A stretch of DNA of 6,477 bases from Acidimicrobiia bacterium (GTDB lineage Bacteria > Actinomycetota > Acidimicrobiia > Acidimicrobiales > Bin134): the NCBI GenBank assembly GCA_009843565.1, contig VYDF01000306.1, positions 1-6,477 on the forward strand. Direction: 5' to 3'. The position numbers and the translations under genes were made by a program. Below, in pieces: positions 5,862 through 6,477 of the stretch. The stretch's first letter is position 1, and the number at the start of each line of letters is the position of its first letter. The notes under the pieces are model-generated. The model ran no database searches, was not told the origin of the DNA, and saw only the letters and a list, made by a program, of their open reading frames with translations.

Positions 5862-6477
5862 ATGGACGGGAATCCCGCCTATGAGGAGTTAGAGGCGGAG
5901 TTCGACGCGCTCGAAGAGCAGCTGGCCGACCCGGAGCTGCTGGCCAATCGGGATGGCTATACCGCCGTGGCTCGGCGCTACAAGGAGCTAGAGCCCAAGG
6001 CTGTCCGCATTCGAGAGTTGCGGGGGCACAGGGATGACATCGAGGCCGCCACCGAGATGCTGGCTGATGCCGATGACGATGAACGGGAACTGCTGGAAGC
6101 GGAGATCGCGACTGTGACTGCCGCTGCTGATGGCCTGGTTGCCGAACTGGCTGAATTGATGGCTCCCAAAGACCCCAACGACGGCAAGAACGTGATTGTG
6201 GAGATCAAGGGCGCCGAGGGAGGAGAGGAGGCCAACCTGTTTGCCCGCGACCTGTTCGACATGTACCAGGCCTTCGCCGGGCAGCATCGCTGGGAACTGG
6301 AGATGATGAACGCCCAGAACTCAGACATGGGCGGCTACACCGACGTGGTGTTCATGCTGCGGGGCGACGACGTGTGGCGCAAGATGAAGTACGAGGGCGG
6401 TCCCCACCGGGTACAGCGGGTACCGGTTACCGAGTCGCAGGGCCGGGTACACACGTCTTCGGCCACCGTGTCGGTGC
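5862..6477 (+). CDS. prfA: Peptide chain release factor 1, N-terminal part (3' end outside window)
   Basis: Releases the finished peptide at UAA and UAG stop codons. 205 codons are visible; the rest, including the GGQ catalytic loop, lies beyond the window. Residues 1 to about 100 are the acidic helical domain 1 (MDGNPAYEELEAEFDALEE). Domain 2 begins near APKDPNDGKN and contains IKGAEGGEEANLFA and GGPHRVQRVPVTESQGRVHTSS. The codon-recognition motif PVT is at 188-190, the same numbers as PAT in E. coli RF1, which supports ATG 5862 as the start. The PxT motif separates RF1 from RF2 (SPF). The gap from rpmE is 68 bases with no terminator-like hairpin, so prfA may be read from the rho transcript, a local promoter, or both. 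In relatives prmC, which methylates RF1, follows next. Confidence 0.97.
   Translation, partial: MDGNPAYEELEAEFDALEEQLADPELLANRDGYTAVARRYKELEPKAVRIRELRGHRDDIEAATEMLADADDDERELLEAEIATVTAAADGLVAELAELMAPKDPNDGKNVIVEIKGAEGGEEANLFARDLFDMYQAFAGQHRWELEMMNAQNSDMGGYTDVVFMLRGDDVWRKMKYEGGPHRVQRVPVTESQGRVHTSSATVSV

Noticed and set aside
6423..6431. PVT instead of PAT in the RF1 anticodon-like motif
   Set aside because: The motif is PxT, and from memory actinobacterial RF1 commonly has valine here, so this is not a sign of altered stop-codon reading.

Overview
The window is a piece of ordinary chromosome from a high-GC bacterium, most likely an actinobacterium. The organism call rests on dense GC-rich coding, frequent GTG starts, GTGA gene overlaps, and the gene order hom, thrC, [homoserine kinase position], rho, rpmE, prfA. 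From memory, that is the order of the threonine-rho-prfA region in Mycobacterium and relatives (hom/thrA, thrC, thrB, rho, rpmE, prfA). The protein types differ from the mycobacterial ones, which points to a deep-branching class such as Acidimicrobiia. That placement is inference.

Bases 1-3457 hold the threonine branch of aspartate-family biosynthesis. First comes the C-terminal part of homoserine dehydrogenase (the catalytic acidic/Lys motif and an ACT domain), cut by the left edge. Next is a long-form threonine synthase starting in a 4-base GTGA overlap. After a 101-base gap comes a protein of the archaeal-type cofactor-independent phosphoglycerate mutase family, where relatives carry thrB (GHMP-type homoserine kinase). 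It fits the subfamily described as a proposed homoserine kinase. The three genes would then convert aspartate semialdehyde to homoserine, O-phosphohomoserine and threonine.

Bases 3458-3731 are a more AT-rich intergenic region. It holds a plausible promoter, a stem-loop and a tandem duplication of the rho ribosome-binding region. It looks like a long rho leader.

Bases 3732-6477 hold expression-machinery genes. These are transcription terminator Rho with a long disordered Arg/Asp-rich insert containing DNA-level tandem repeats, ribosomal protein L31 of the cysteine-free type B, and the first 205 codons of peptide chain release factor 1, cut by the right edge just after its PxT codon-recognition motif.

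I see no mobile element, CRISPR array, tRNA or rRNA, and no evidence of a wholly new multi-gene system. The most interesting points are (i) the non-orthologous protein in the thrB slot; (ii) two independent start-region duplications, before the kinase-like gene and before rho, each leaving a short upstream frame that ends in a GTGA overlap with the true start; and (iii) changes in Rho at positions matching the bicyclomycin pocket.
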